Source of the DNA: Lachnospiraceae bacterium
GTDB taxonomy: Bacteria; Bacillota; Clostridia; Lachnospirales; Lachnospiraceae
Reading direction: 5' to 3'
DNA: 48,579 nt
NCBI GenBank assembly: GCA_017443065.1
Contig: JAFSPF010000094.1
Location: forward strand, 1-48,579
This document shows positions 14,470-22,610 of the stretch, piece after piece (position 1 is the stretch's first letter; every line of letters begins with the position of its first letter). The notes under the pieces were generated by a model, which searched no databases, was not told the DNA's origin, and saw nothing but the letters and a program-made list of their open reading frames with translations. A program made the translations under genes and the position numbers.

Positions 14470-15795
14470 TTATTTCTTTTTGATCTGCGGCATATGCGCC
14501 ATGATGAAGTTTGCCATCACGGCTGCGCCGGTTGCATTGGGATGTGTGCCGTCGATCATCATGTCGTTGGTGATGCCGCAGGCCCAGGTGTCGATCAGGA
14601 CACAGCCGCTGCGCAGCGCAACGGTGCGGATTTCGTTGTTGTAGGCATCGATCGTAACATCCTGTGCGTTATACCATTTGGAAAACACGGGGATGCAGGT
14701 GCTGCAGACGATGGTCGCGTTCGGCAGCACGGTACGCACCTGCGTCACAAGCGACTGGTAGGCATCCCGGAAAATGGCAAGGTTGATGGCGGCGTTAAAA
14801 TCATTTGTGCCGACCATGATAAAAACGATGTCCGGCTGTCCAGCCGCGACGGTATTGATGCGCGCATAAGAGCTGGCGACAAAACCGGTTTCGTCATTCC
14901 GGTTACCGACCACGCGGGAACGGCTGTAGCTCGCATTGACAACGGGAAGCAAGCCCTTGCCGACACAGACGCGATACCACCAGGTTTCGGCAAGATTCTC
15001 CAGCCCCTTCCAGGGATAGAAGGGTTCGTAGCCCGGCGGCAGCTGTCCGCCGAAGGTGGTGATGGAATCCCCGATAAAGGCGATGCGGGTGCCGTTTGAT
15101 TTGATGACAGGGATGGCAGGAGCAGGCGGCGTTGTGGCTGCCGTTGGCGCTGCCTTTGCCGGCGCACCCGGTATGGGGATTTCCCGGACATTTGCGGGCG
15201 CAGTCACCTTTGTTCCCGGAACATGATTCGCCGCGGCCTTGCGGCCTTCCTTTTCGCCGAACATCCGGTAGTGCAGCCAGAGCATGGCGGCATCCGAGCC
15301 GAACGCCTTCTTTATATCAGGATTGCTGTTGGAATAAAAAACAGGGTCGAAGGTGACGGCAGCGGCGGGCGTTTTTGCCGCGGGTGTTGTAGCGCCAGGT
15401 TTCGCGGTGGCCGGGTTAGCGGCTGGCGATGCGGCAGCCTGCTGTTTGAGAGCGGCTTCGGCCGTGGCCGTGACAGAGGCGATCTGTTCTGCAGTTACTT
15501 TTTTTCCCGCGGCGGGCGGTTTGGAAGCGGTGCCCGCTGCGACCCCTGCCCTGCCTTCCGCGCGTCCGAACTGGTAGTAGTGTAACCAGAGCTTTAAGGA
15601 ATCATTTCCGAAAGCTGCCTTGACTTCGGGATAGGCGTCCGCATAATATTCGGGATCAAAGACCGTCCCGTCCGGGAAGGTGACCGGCGCGGCCTGTACC
15701 CGCAGGGAGGCGGTCGGCACGGCAAACAGTTGCAATGCAAGAATCATTGCGGCAAGGACAAAAGAAATGATGTGAAACGCTTTTCTCTTTTTCAT
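14470..15795 (-). CDS. Secreted SGNH hydrolase with two YY-PD repeats (second gene of operon)
   Basis: The start is ATG 15795, which opens a proper signal peptide (KAFHIISFVLAAMILALQLF) after an AGGGGGT ribosome site. The upstream extension of the frame is not signal-like. The 441-residue product has repeat 1 at about 46-84 and repeat 2 at about 149-187. They are separated by a long Ala/Pro/Thr linker. The SGNH domain has GDSIT (Ser244), NASYSRS, MVGTNDF and a complete DGTHPNATG end block, so the Ser-His-Asp residues are all present. The linker is longer than in its two paralogues. The protein is probably exported and wall-associated through the repeats. The substrate is unknown. Confidence 0.85.
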   Translation of the reverse strand: MKKRKAFHIISFVLAAMILALQLFAVPTASLRVQAAPVTFPDGTVFDPEYYADAYPEVKAAFGNDSLKLWLHYYQFGRAEGRAGVAAGTASKPPAAGKKVTAEQIASVTATAEAALKQQAAASPAANPATAKPGATTPAAKTPAAAVTFDPVFYSNSNPDIKKAFGSDAAMLWLHYRMFGEKEGRKAAANHVPGTKVTAPANVREIPIPGAPAKAAPTAATTPPAPAIPVIKSNGTRIAFIGDSITTFGGQLPPGYEPFYPWKGLENLAETWWYRVCVGKGLLPVVNASYSRSRVVGNRNDETGFVASSYARINTVAAGQPDIVFIMVGTNDFNAAINLAIFRDAYQSLVTQVRTVLPNATIVCSTCIPVFSKWYNAQDVTIDAYNNEIRTVALRSGCVLIDTWACGITNDMMIDGTHPNATGAAVMANFIMAHMPQIKKK

Positions 15796-15829
15796 CCGGT
15801 AAGAATACCCCCTGTATTTTCTATGTGTT

Positions 15830-17056
15830 TTATTTGATCGGCGGCATGTGGGCAAGGATATAATTGGCCACCACCGTGGCACCGGTAGCGTTCGGATGGA
15901 CTTCATCGATCATCTGCGACCGGTTCAGTCCGCAGGTTGCGGTATCGATCAGATAGCAGCCATTTTCGCCGGCTGCACGGCGGATGACGCTGTTGTATTC
16001 TTCTATTGTATATCCGCCCTCGTTCTGCCAACTGAGGAACTGTGGAAAACAGGTGCAGCAGATGATGAGGGAATGCGGCAGATTGGTTCGAAACTGGCGG
16101 ATCATGGCATTATAGCATTCACGGAACTGCTCCGGATTTTTGCTCCAGCCGAAGTCATTGACGCCCATCGTGACAAAGACAATATTGGGCTGTGCCGCGA
16201 CCACCGTGCGGACCCGTCCCAGTCCGCTGCCGACGGCACCGCTGGTATCATTGCGGTCACCCGTCACACAGGAGCCGCTCCAGCTGGCATTGACGGCAAG
16301 CTGCATCCCACCCCCCATCATCACCTGATACCACCAGGTCTGGGGGAGCTGGTTCAGCCCTTCATGGGGATAATAAGTGGCATAGGTGGAAGGGATCTGG
16401 CCGGCATAGGTGGTGATGGAATCACCGACAAAGGCGACACGCTTTCCGCCCGGCTTGAAGACAGGTGCGGGGAGTGCCGCCGGCTGTGCCGCATTGGCAC
16501 CGGCCGTTTTCGGAATCGCAAGCTCCGCAACGCCCTTCGGCGCATCGACCTTGATGCCGGGGACATAATTCGCCGCAGCCTGACGCTTTTCCTTTTCGCC
16601 AAACATGCGGTAGTGCAACCAGAGCTTTGCAGCATCATTGCCGAAGGCTGCCCTGACATCGGGATAGCGGGCCGCATAGAATGCGGGGTCAAAGGTGACG
16701 GAAGACGGCACGGCAGCCGGCGCTGCGGCAGCAGGAGCGGTTGCGGTCTGTGCCGCGGAGGGCGTCGTTGCGGGGAGTGACGGCGTCGTACCCGGTGCGG
16801 CCCCTCTTCGTCCTTCCTTCATTCCAAAATGATAATAATGGAGCCACAGCTTTACGGCGTCATTACCGAACACCGCACGGACATCCGGATAGGTTTCCGC
16901 ATAATACTCCGGGTCAAAGACCGTCCCGTCCGGAAACGTGACGGGTGCGGCCTGCACGGGCAGAGCCGATGCCGGGACCAGCATAAGCTGAACGGCCAGT
17001 ATGGCCGAGGTGAGTGCGGTGATGCAGAATTTTCTGATTCTGTTTTTTGTATGCAT
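15830..17056 (-). CDS. Secreted SGNH hydrolase with two YY-PD repeats (first gene of operon)
   Basis: The 408-residue protein starts with a signal peptide (cleavage near VQA-AP) and then GTVFDPEYYAETYPDVRAVF, the first repeat (47-85). The second repeat lies at 122-160 after an Ala/Pro/Thr linker. The hydrolase domain has GDSITTYAG (Ser213), NASWSGS, MGVNDF and DEVHPNATG, so all catalytic positions are intact. An AGGGGGT ribosome site precedes the ATG. As the first gene it should lie closest to the operon promoter, which I could not place confidently in 17057-17170. The second operon gene begins 34 bases after its stop. Its repeats and end block resemble those of the second gene more than those of the third. 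Confidence 0.85.
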   Translation of the reverse strand: MHTKNRIRKFCITALTSAILAVQLMLVPASALPVQAAPVTFPDGTVFDPEYYAETYPDVRAVFGNDAVKLWLHYYHFGMKEGRRGAAPGTTPSLPATTPSAAQTATAPAAAAPAAVPSSVTFDPAFYAARYPDVRAAFGNDAAKLWLHYRMFGEKEKRQAAANYVPGIKVDAPKGVAELAIPKTAGANAAQPAALPAPVFKPGGKRVAFVGDSITTYAGQIPSTYATYYPHEGLNQLPQTWWYQVMMGGGMQLAVNASWSGSCVTGDRNDTSGAVGSGLGRVRTVVAAQPNIVFVTMGVNDFGWSKNPEQFRECYNAMIRQFRTNLPHSLIICCTCFPQFLSWQNEGGYTIEEYNSVIRRAAGENGCYLIDTATCGLNRSQMIDEVHPNATGATVVANYILAHMPPIK

Positions 17057-17170
17057 CCGAAATACCCCCTATACCATTGCTTTTTGATGATAACACACAT
17101 GTTTACGATCCGACACCCCCCGAATGGAGGGTTTCGTATAAAGGTTTTTCGGAGGATACGGGGAAAATCT

Positions 17171-17200
17171 TTAGACCTTTTTTCCGGTTCATGGTAAGAT
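17171..17200 (+). promoter_or_regulatory. Probable promoter of pgeF, very close to the start codon
   Basis: TTAGAC (17171-17176) and TAAGAT (17195-17200) are spaced 18 bases apart (or TAGACC with 17). Transcription would begin about 7 bases after the -10, at or next to the ATG at 17208. No Shine-Dalgarno sequence is visible between them, so the message may be leaderless. Confidence 0.45.
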
Positions 17201-17207
17201 ATCCTGT

Positions 17208-18128
17208 ATGAACAGAAATCCCTTTCCGGAAATCCGCCGCAAACGCGGCGTAAAAACCGCACTGGCCACCGTAACTTCGGATGCGGGCACGCCGTATCTG
17301 CGCTTTCCCTCCTTTGATGAAAGGGGAAAGGCAAGACATGCTTTTGCGACGCGTCTCGGCGGCGTCAGCACCGGGCAGTTTGCCACGATGAACTTAAGCT
17401 TTACGCGGGGAGACAATCCGGAGCATGTGACGGAAAACTACCGCCGGATGGGTGCCGTCCTCGGGATGCGGGCGGAAGACGTGGTCTGCACGCACCAGAC
17501 CCATACCGTCAATATCCGTGCGGTCGGCAGGGAAGACCGCGGCAGGGGCGTGACAAGGGAGCGCGGATATACGGATGTGGACGGTCTGGTAACGGATGAG
17601 GAGGGCGTGGTACTGGCCTGTTTCTGGGCGGACTGCGTGCCGCTCCTCTTTGCGGATCCCGTCCGCCGTGCGATCGGCGTGGCCCATGCAGGCTGGCGCG
17701 GCACGGTCTCGGGCATGGCGCGGAAGATGGTGCAGGAGCTGCAAAAACGCTACGGCTGCCGTCCTTCCGATCTGTACGCGGCCATCGGCCCTTCCGTCTG
17801 CGCGGACTGCTATGAGGTGAGTGAAGACGTGGCGGTGCGCGCCAGGGATGCACTCTGGAAGCTGCCCGCCAAGAAGGGCTTTGCGGATTTCGATGTGCCC
17901 GGGGAAGCGCATTCCGGCAGCATCCTGCGGCCGGGCAAAGAAGAGGGAAAGTATCTGCTGGATCTTCACGCGCTGAACCGTGAAATGCTGCTCGCATCAG
18001 GTATTCCGGAGCAACACATTTTCATCACGGATATTTGTACCTGCTGCAATCCGGAACTGCTCTTTTCCCATCGCGTGCAGGGGGAGCCGAGAGGGAATCT
18101 GGCGGCGTTTCTTTGTCTGGACGGCTGA
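17208..18128 (+). CDS. pgeF: PgeF/YfiH-family purine nucleoside phosphorylase (laccase-domain protein)
   Basis: This 306-residue protein belongs to the YfiH/LACC1/polyphenol-oxidase family. Its members are zinc enzymes that act on purine nucleosides such as adenosine and inosine and have been linked to peptidoglycan editing. Signature motifs are present: CTHQTHTVNIRAV with a metal-binding His, DGLVTDEEGVVLACFWADCV, the HAGWRGTVSGMARKMV motif, and AIGPSVCADCYEV. The C-terminus has CTCCNPELLFSHRVQGEPRG. The start at ATG 17208 lacks an obvious ribosome site, and the promoter lies immediately upstream. It is transcribed away from the SGNH operon. Confidence 0.85.
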   Translation: MNRNPFPEIRRKRGVKTALATVTSDAGTPYLRFPSFDERGKARHAFATRLGGVSTGQFATMNLSFTRGDNPEHVTENYRRMGAVLGMRAEDVVCTHQTHTVNIRAVGREDRGRGVTRERGYTDVDGLVTDEEGVVLACFWADCVPLLFADPVRRAIGVAHAGWRGTVSGMARKMVQELQKRYGCRPSDLYAAIGPSVCADCYEVSEDVAVRARDALWKLPAKKGFADFDVPGEAHSGSILRPGKEEGKYLLDLHALNREMLLASGIPEQHIFITDICTCCNPELLFSHRVQGEPRGNLAAFLCLDG

Positions 18129-18208
18129 AAAAGCGGAAGGCGGGGCGGAGGAAGAAGGAACGATTCCGCCTGTGTTGCATATATCACTTCATTTTTTAAA
18201 AATAGTGT

Positions 18209-18237
18209 TAGACTTTTCTTACTTCAACCTTTATAAT
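18209..18237 (+). promoter_or_regulatory. Promoter of the etfBA operon
   Basis: TAGACT (18209-18214) and a perfect TATAAT (18232-18237) are spaced 17 bases apart in an AT-rich stretch about 50 bases before etfB. The etfB ribosome site is a strong GAGGAGGGAG just before the ATG. Confidence 0.7.
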
Positions 18238-18287
18238 GGGAACACGGCAATTTTCATAATCATTACTATTTCACGAGGAGGGAGCAC

Positions 18288-19094
18288 ATGAACATCTTAG
18301 TATGCGTCAAACAGGTGCCGGACACCACCGAGATCAAGATTGATCCGGAAACAAATACGCTGATCCGGCAGGGCGTGCCTTCCATTCTGAATCCGTTTGA
18401 CGGATACGCGATGGAAGCGGCTGCCCGCATCAAGGACAAGGATCCGGAGACAAAGATCTATGTCATCTCCATGGGACCGGAGCAGGCCAAGGCCGTCGTC
18501 AAGGAATGTATTTCCTTAGGCGCGGACAAGGGCTATCTTGCATCCGGCAGGGAGTTCGGCGGATCCGACACACTTGCGACGAGTTATATTTTGAGCGAAT
18601 GCATCAAAAAACTCGAGGCGGACGAAGGCATCAAATTCGACATGATCTTCTGCGGCAAGCAGGCGATCGACGGTGACACGGCACAGGTCGGTCCGGAGAT
18701 TGCGGAGCAGCTGGGACTGCCGCAGGTGACCTATGGACTGGAGGCCTTTGTCGAAGGCGACGAGCTGCATGTCCATAAAGAAATCGAGGGCGGCAAGCAG
18801 GTGATCGGCATCAAGTTCCCCTGCCTCGTGACCTTTACAAAACCGTCCTTTGATCCGCGCTATCCGTCCATCAAATCCAAGATGGCGGCCAACAAAGCGG
18901 AGATCGGCGTCATCGCACCTGCGGATCTTTCGGACATTGACCAGACGCGGATCGGCCTGAAGGGCTCGCCCACGCATGTCAAGAGCACCTTCGTGCCGCA
19001 GCGCAAGACCGGCGGTGTCCTGATCAAGGAAGAGGATCCGGAAGAAGGCGCAAAGAAACTGTTCACGATGCTCAGCGATGCGCATGTGATTTAA
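18288..19094 (+). CDS. etfB: Electron transfer flavoprotein beta subunit
   Basis: The 268-residue protein starts with the typical MNILVCVKQVPDTTEIKID and has NPFDGYAMEAAARI and FCGKQAIDGDTAQVGPEIAE, all hallmarks of EtfB. The subunit binds AMP or the second flavin and pairs with EtfA to carry electrons, usually to or from an acyl-CoA dehydrogenase, in the cytoplasm. The alpha-subunit gene follows after 17 bases. No acyl-CoA dehydrogenase, thiolase or crotonase gene is next to the pair, so its redox partner must be encoded elsewhere. In anaerobes such ETFs may take part in flavin-based electron bifurcation, but that cannot be decided here. Confidence 0.93.
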   Translation: MNILVCVKQVPDTTEIKIDPETNTLIRQGVPSILNPFDGYAMEAAARIKDKDPETKIYVISMGPEQAKAVVKECISLGADKGYLASGREFGGSDTLATSYILSECIKKLEADEGIKFDMIFCGKQAIDGDTAQVGPEIAEQLGLPQVTYGLEAFVEGDELHVHKEIEGGKQVIGIKFPCLVTFTKPSFDPRYPSIKSKMAANKAEIGVIAPADLSDIDQTRIGLKGSPTHVKSTFVPQRKTGGVLIKEEDPEEGAKKLFTMLSDAHVI

Positions 19095-19111
19095 GAGAGG
19101 GGGAAAAGAAG

Positions 19112-20113
19112 ATGGAAGCAAAAACAAAGGATTTATGGGTGTTTGTGGAAACCAACGAAGACGGCTCCCCCAAAAACGTCGGCATTGAGCTGCTGACCCC
19201 CGGCCGCATGATGGCGGACAAGCAGGGCGGAAAGCTCGTGGCGGTCGTGATCGGCTCCGGTGTCGATGCGGCAGTGAAGGAAGCCTCCGTGCACGGCGCG
19301 GATCAGGTGATCGTTGTCGATAACGAAGTATTCAAAGAATATACGACAGATGCTTATGCAATCGCACTGGTGCAGCTCGTCGAAAAATACGGCCCGCTGT
19401 CGATGATGATCGGTGCAACGAACAACGGCCGTGATTTGGGACCCCGCGTCTCCAGCAGACTGCGGACCGGTCTGACCGCGGACTGTACGGCACTGGATAT
19501 CAATGATGACGGCAATGTGGCCTGGACACGTCCCGCCTTCGGCGGTAACCTCATGGCGACAATCCTCTGTCCCGACCACCGTCCGCAGATCGGCACGGTG
19601 CGTCCGGGTGTGTTCAAGAAATCGGAGCCCGGCGAGGACAAGGCCGAGGTCATTAAAGAAGACATCACGGTGGATCCTTCCGATATCCGTACGCGCATCA
19701 TTGAGATTATCAAGGATATGGACGCGGAAAATGTCGATCTGGAAGGCGCGGAGATCATCGTTTCCGGCGGCCGCGGTGTCGGCGGTCCCGAGGGTTTCGA
19801 ACCGGTGAAGGCGCTGGCAGAGGTACTGGGTGCGACGGTCGGCGCTTCCCGCGCGGCGGTGGATTCCGGCTGGATCTCCCATGCGCACCAGGTCGGCCAG
19901 ACCGGCAAGACCGTGGGTCCCAAGCTTTATATCGCCTGCGGTATCTCCGGCGCGATCCAGCATCTGGCGGGCATGTCCGGCTCCGATGTGATCGTGGCGA
20001 TCAATAAGGACGAGGACGCACCGATCTTCGGCGTGGCTGATTACGGCGTCGTCGGCGATCTCTTCAAGGTGCTGCCGGTGCTGACGGAGGAAGTGAAGAA
20101 GGCAAAGGGCTGA
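19112..20113 (+). CDS. etfA: Electron transfer flavoprotein alpha subunit
   Basis: This 333-residue protein has the EtfA N-terminal domain ([20 protein letters not shown] ... [20 protein letters not shown]) and the C-terminal FAD-binding domain. The latter includes [35 protein letters not shown], and [20 protein letters not shown], ending [20 protein letters not shown]. It forms a heterodimer with EtfB. A GAGAGGGGGAAAAGAAG ribosome region precedes the ATG, and a strong terminator follows, so etfB-etfA is a complete two-gene operon. The N-terminal extension is longer than in plain EtfA but has no ferredoxin-type cysteine cluster. Confidence 0.93.
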   Translation: MEAKTKDLWVFVETNEDGSPKNVGIELLTPGRMMADKQGGKLVAVVIGSGVDAAVKEASVHGADQVIVVDNEVFKEYTTDAYAIALVQLVEKYGPLSMMIGATNNGRDLGPRVSSRLRTGLTADCTALDINDDGNVAWTRPAFGGNLMATILCPDHRPQIGTVRPGVFKKSEPGEDKAEVIKEDITVDPSDIRTRIIEIIKDMDAENVDLEGAEIIVSGGRGVGGPEGFEPVKALAEVLGATVGASRAAVDSGWISHAHQVGQTGKTVGPKLYIACGISGAIQHLAGMSGSDVIVAINKDEDAPIFGVADYGVVGDLFKVLPVLTEEVKKAKG

Positions 20114-20143
20114 GACGGCGCGATCATTGTAACAGCAAAACAG

Positions 20144-20178
20144 CAACCCCGGCCGGAAATCATGGCCGGGGTTGTTTT
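20144..20178 (+). terminator. Terminator of etfBA
   Basis: CAACCCCGGCC (20144-20154) pairs perfectly with GGCCGGGGTTG (20164-20174) around a 9-base loop, followed by TTTT. It lies between etfA and the convergent lplA gene. Confidence 0.88.
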
Positions 20179-20195
20179 ACGGGCAGAAAACAGGC

Positions 20196-21179
20196 TCATG
20201 AAAAAATCGTCAGAAGGATTTCCTCTTCGGTGATGCTTCCGAAATATTCCTGCAGGGGGTAATTTCGCAGAATCTTTGCAAACGTCTCGCGATCAAAAGG
20301 AACACCTGTCAGGGAGCGCTCCGGCTCATCCATGGGGCGCCGGGAAAGATAGTCACCGTAAAAGGAGATGTGGCTCACATTTCCTTTATCAAGGGCAATA
20401 TCCGCTTCGAGGCATCCCCCGTCCCAATAACGTTTTACATGTATGTCACAGTGCGGGGAACGACCGTAGTTCCATTCCCTGGTATCATACTTTTCTGCTT
20501 TCAAAACGGAAACGGCCTTAAGCTCCGCATCACTCAGAGCGCCTTCTGTCATGTCCGTTTGCAGGAGGGACCGCTTCATAAAGTCCCAAAACGCGTCTGT
20601 TGTCATATCCGTTTTCAGCATTTCGCGGATATTTCCGACACGGCTGCCGACGGAACGGATTGCTTTGGAACGGAACTTCTCCGGATCCACCTGCAAGGCG
20701 CCTGTGATCATGGAAAAGTCAGAGTCAAACAGGAGGGTGCCGTGATGAAGAATGCGGTGATGCAAAATGCGTTGTGCGTTACCGGAGATCTTTTTTCCGT
20801 TTGCAAGAATGTCATTTCTTCCGGAGAGTTCCGCGGGAACACCGAGCGAGCGGAGCGATTGTATGACCGGCTCCAGAAAGAAACGGAAGGAACAGGCACT
20901 GTCGGACACATCGGTGATAAAGGAAAAATTCAGGTTGCCGAGATCGTGATATACCGCACCGCCGCCCGTCATTCTTCTGACAACGCGGATGTGATGCCTG
21001 TCGATAAAGGCCTGGTTGATCTCCGCGGCGGTAATCTGGTTTTGTCCGATGACAACCGTATTGTCATTTTGCCAGAGAATCAGAACATTCCCTTCTGTGC
21101 GGGTTTTCAGAACGATCTCTTCAAATGCGAGATTGTAAAAAGGATCGGTGGAATTCGTTTCCAGGTAAATGAGAGCCAT
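20196..21179 (-). CDS. lplA: Lipoate-protein ligase
   Basis: The 327-residue enzyme activates lipoic acid (or octanoate) with ATP and attaches it to lysines of lipoyl domains such as glycine-cleavage H protein or 2-oxoacid dehydrogenase E2. It shows the family N-terminus (ETNSTDPFYNLAFEEIVL), the RRMTGGGAVYHDLGNLNFSF signature and GRNDILANGKKISGNAQR with the catalytic Lys. The C-terminal accessory domain (about 245-327) is present, giving full length. The ribosome site is AAAGGAG on the minus strand. No target protein gene is nearby. It is divergent from the PhnD-like gene. Confidence 0.9.
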   Translation of the reverse strand: MALIYLETNSTDPFYNLAFEEIVLKTRTEGNVLILWQNDNTVVIGQNQITAAEINQAFIDRHHIRVVRRMTGGGAVYHDLGNLNFSFITDVSDSACSFRFFLEPVIQSLRSLGVPAELSGRNDILANGKKISGNAQRILHHRILHHGTLLFDSDFSMITGALQVDPEKFRSKAIRSVGSRVGNIREMLKTDMTTDAFWDFMKRSLLQTDMTEGALSDAELKAVSVLKAEKYDTREWNYGRSPHCDIHVKRYWDGGCLEADIALDKGNVSHISFYGDYLSRRPMDEPERSLTGVPFDRETFAKILRNYPLQEYFGSITEEEILLTIFS

Positions 21180-21224
21180 CCGCGCTCCTTTCCCAAAATG
21201 GCAGGTGACAATATCTTTTTATCT

Positions 21225-21233
21225 ATCATAGCA
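21225..21233 (-). promoter_or_regulatory. Extended -10 promoter of lplA
   Basis: On the minus strand TGCTATGAT forms an extended -10 element about 45 bases before the lplA start. No good -35 is seen, as often with TGN-type promoters. Confidence 0.45.
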
Positions 21234-21236
21234 CAC

Positions 21237-21259
21237 AAAAAAGTCCGGCATTCCCGAAC
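21237..21259 (-). terminator. Minus-strand terminator upstream of the lplA promoter
   Basis: Read on the minus strand, GTTCGG pairs with CCGGAC (with one G-U pair) around a 5-base loop and is followed by six T. The G-U pair and the T-run work only in the minus direction. It would stop antisense transcripts coming from the PhnD-like gene side before they reach lplA. Confidence 0.5.
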
Positions 21260-21306
21260 ATAGTAGTTTCTGTGCAATTTTCACAAAACTCATGCTTGTT
21301 TTTTGA

Positions 21307-21335
21307 TTTGCATCTCCTGTTGAAAGTGATAAAAT
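21307..21335 (+). promoter_or_regulatory. Promoter of the PhnD-type transporter operon
   Basis: TTTGCA (21307-21312) and TAAAAT (21330-21335) are spaced 17 bases apart, about 50 bases before the binding-protein start. A strong AAAGGGAGGGAG ribosome site follows. Confidence 0.5.
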
Positions 21336-21385
21336 GATCTGATGGGCAACTTTTCACTACACTCAAAGAAAGGGAGGGAGATATT

Positions 21386-22525
21386 ATGAAGCTCAAAAAA
21401 TTGGTGGCCGTCATGATGGCGGCGGCAATGCTGGCAGGCTGCACTTCTTCTGCGGGCAACACGGCAACGACGGCCGGCGGCGAAGCAAGCACCGCGACAG
21501 CGGAAGTATCCACCGCAGCAGCGGAGGTATCCACTGCGGAAGAGCCCGCAGGCGAAAACATCCATCTGGATTCCCTGCAGCTGGCCTTTGTTCCGTCGAG
21601 GCCTGCGGACGAAATCTACACGACGACCTCCGGCCTTCCGGATCTGCTGAAGGCGGAGCTTGCCAACCAGGGTTATGACGTGGACGAGATCACCATCACC
21701 GTGTCTGACAGCTTTGAGGTCGCCGGTGAGGCGCTGTCCTCCGGTGCGGTGGATCTGGCATGGCTGCCGTCCGGCACCTACATCGTTTACTCTGATGAGA
21801 CAGAAGTCATCCTGACCGCGACGCGTGCGGGCCTGTCCAATGATTCAGAGAATCCGGCAGACTGGAACGGCCTGGAGAACAAGACCGAGCGTGCCGGTGA
21901 GCAGGTCGCGTACTACAAGGGCCTGATCTACGCGGGACCGTCCGAAAAGGGACGCGCACTTGCGGAAAAAGTCAACAACGGCGAGGAGCTCACATGGGAA
22001 GAGCTGAGCGATGCGACATGGTGCGTGGGTGCGTCCGTGACATCCAACGCGGGCTATTCCTTCCCGTACAAGTGGCTCCTTGACAGATACGGCAAGACGA
22101 TCAACGATCTGCCGCACGTCGTACAGGGCAACTATGCGGAAGCGTTTGCACGCGCTGCGGCGGAGCAGGTGGACATCATTGTCTGCTACGCGGACGGCCG
22201 CACGGATTACGAGGAAGACTGGGAGACCCCGACCGATCAGGAAACCTCCAAGGGCGCGGGCTTCGGCAGGGAAGCGACCATCTGGGAAGAGTGCAACGTT
22301 ATCGGCGTGACGGACAACATTTACAACGACACGATCGCCATCACGAAGGCTAAGGAAGAAGTCTACAACGAAGACTTCATCAACGCGTTCTGCTCCGCGA
22401 TGGAAGCGATCTGCCAGACACAGGAAGGCCAGGACATCATCGCGATCTATACGCACGAAGGCTACCTCCGGGCATCCGATGCGGATTACGATGACATGAG
22501 AAAAGCACTGGAGGCAGTGCAGTAA
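21386..22525 (+). CDS. phnD: PhnD-type ABC transporter substrate-binding lipoprotein
   Basis: The 379-residue protein has a lipoprotein signal (VAVMMAAAMLAGC, Cys19). A Ser/Thr/Ala linker follows, then a type 2 periplasmic-binding fold of the phosphate/phosphite/phosphonate family. LQLAFVPSRPADEIYTTTSG, SSGAVDLAWLPSGTYIV and TWCVGASVTSNAGYSFPYKW match PhnD-like patterns. It should capture a phosphorus oxyanion or phosphonate outside the cell and pass it to the permeases downstream. The exact ligand is not readable from sequence, and no C-P lyase genes are in the window. A hairpin separates it from the ATPase gene. A divergent paralogue is encoded at 42295-43380. Confidence 0.85.
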   Translation: MKLKKLVAVMMAAAMLAGCTSSAGNTATTAGGEASTATAEVSTAAAEVSTAEEPAGENIHLDSLQLAFVPSRPADEIYTTTSGLPDLLKAELANQGYDVDEITITVSDSFEVAGEALSSGAVDLAWLPSGTYIVYSDETEVILTATRAGLSNDSENPADWNGLENKTERAGEQVAYYKGLIYAGPSEKGRALAEKVNNGEELTWEELSDATWCVGASVTSNAGYSFPYKWLLDRYGKTINDLPHVVQGNYAEAFARAAAEQVDIIVCYADGRTDYEEDWETPTDQETSKGAGFGREATIWEECNVIGVTDNIYNDTIAITKAKEEVYNEDFINAFCSAMEAICQTQEGQDIIAIYTHEGYLRASDADYDDMRKALEAVQ

Positions 22526-22551
22526 TGATTTACAGAAAGACCTGACGGAGC

Positions 22552-22583
22552 CGGGGGACGCTTCCCTGATGAATCGTCCCCCG
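22552..22583 (+). promoter_or_regulatory. Intercistronic hairpin between binding protein and ATPase genes
   Basis: CGGGGGACG (22552-22560) pairs perfectly with CGTCCCCCG (22575-22583) around a 14-base loop. No T-run follows. Such hairpins commonly protect the 3' end of the binding-protein message and lower expression of the membrane genes downstream. Confidence 0.6.
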
Positions 22584-22610
22584 CTTCTTCCAAAAAACGG
22601 GGCATTAGAC

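Noticed and set aside
17057-17170. Possible c-di-GMP riboswitch upstream of the SGNH operon
   Set aside because: Considered because of the nearby EAL gene, but the conserved core sequence of the GEMM class is not present on the minus strand.
19133-20146. Open frame of about 337 codons on the minus strand opposite etfA
   Set aside because: The translation has no recognisable domain, and etfA is certain on the other strand.
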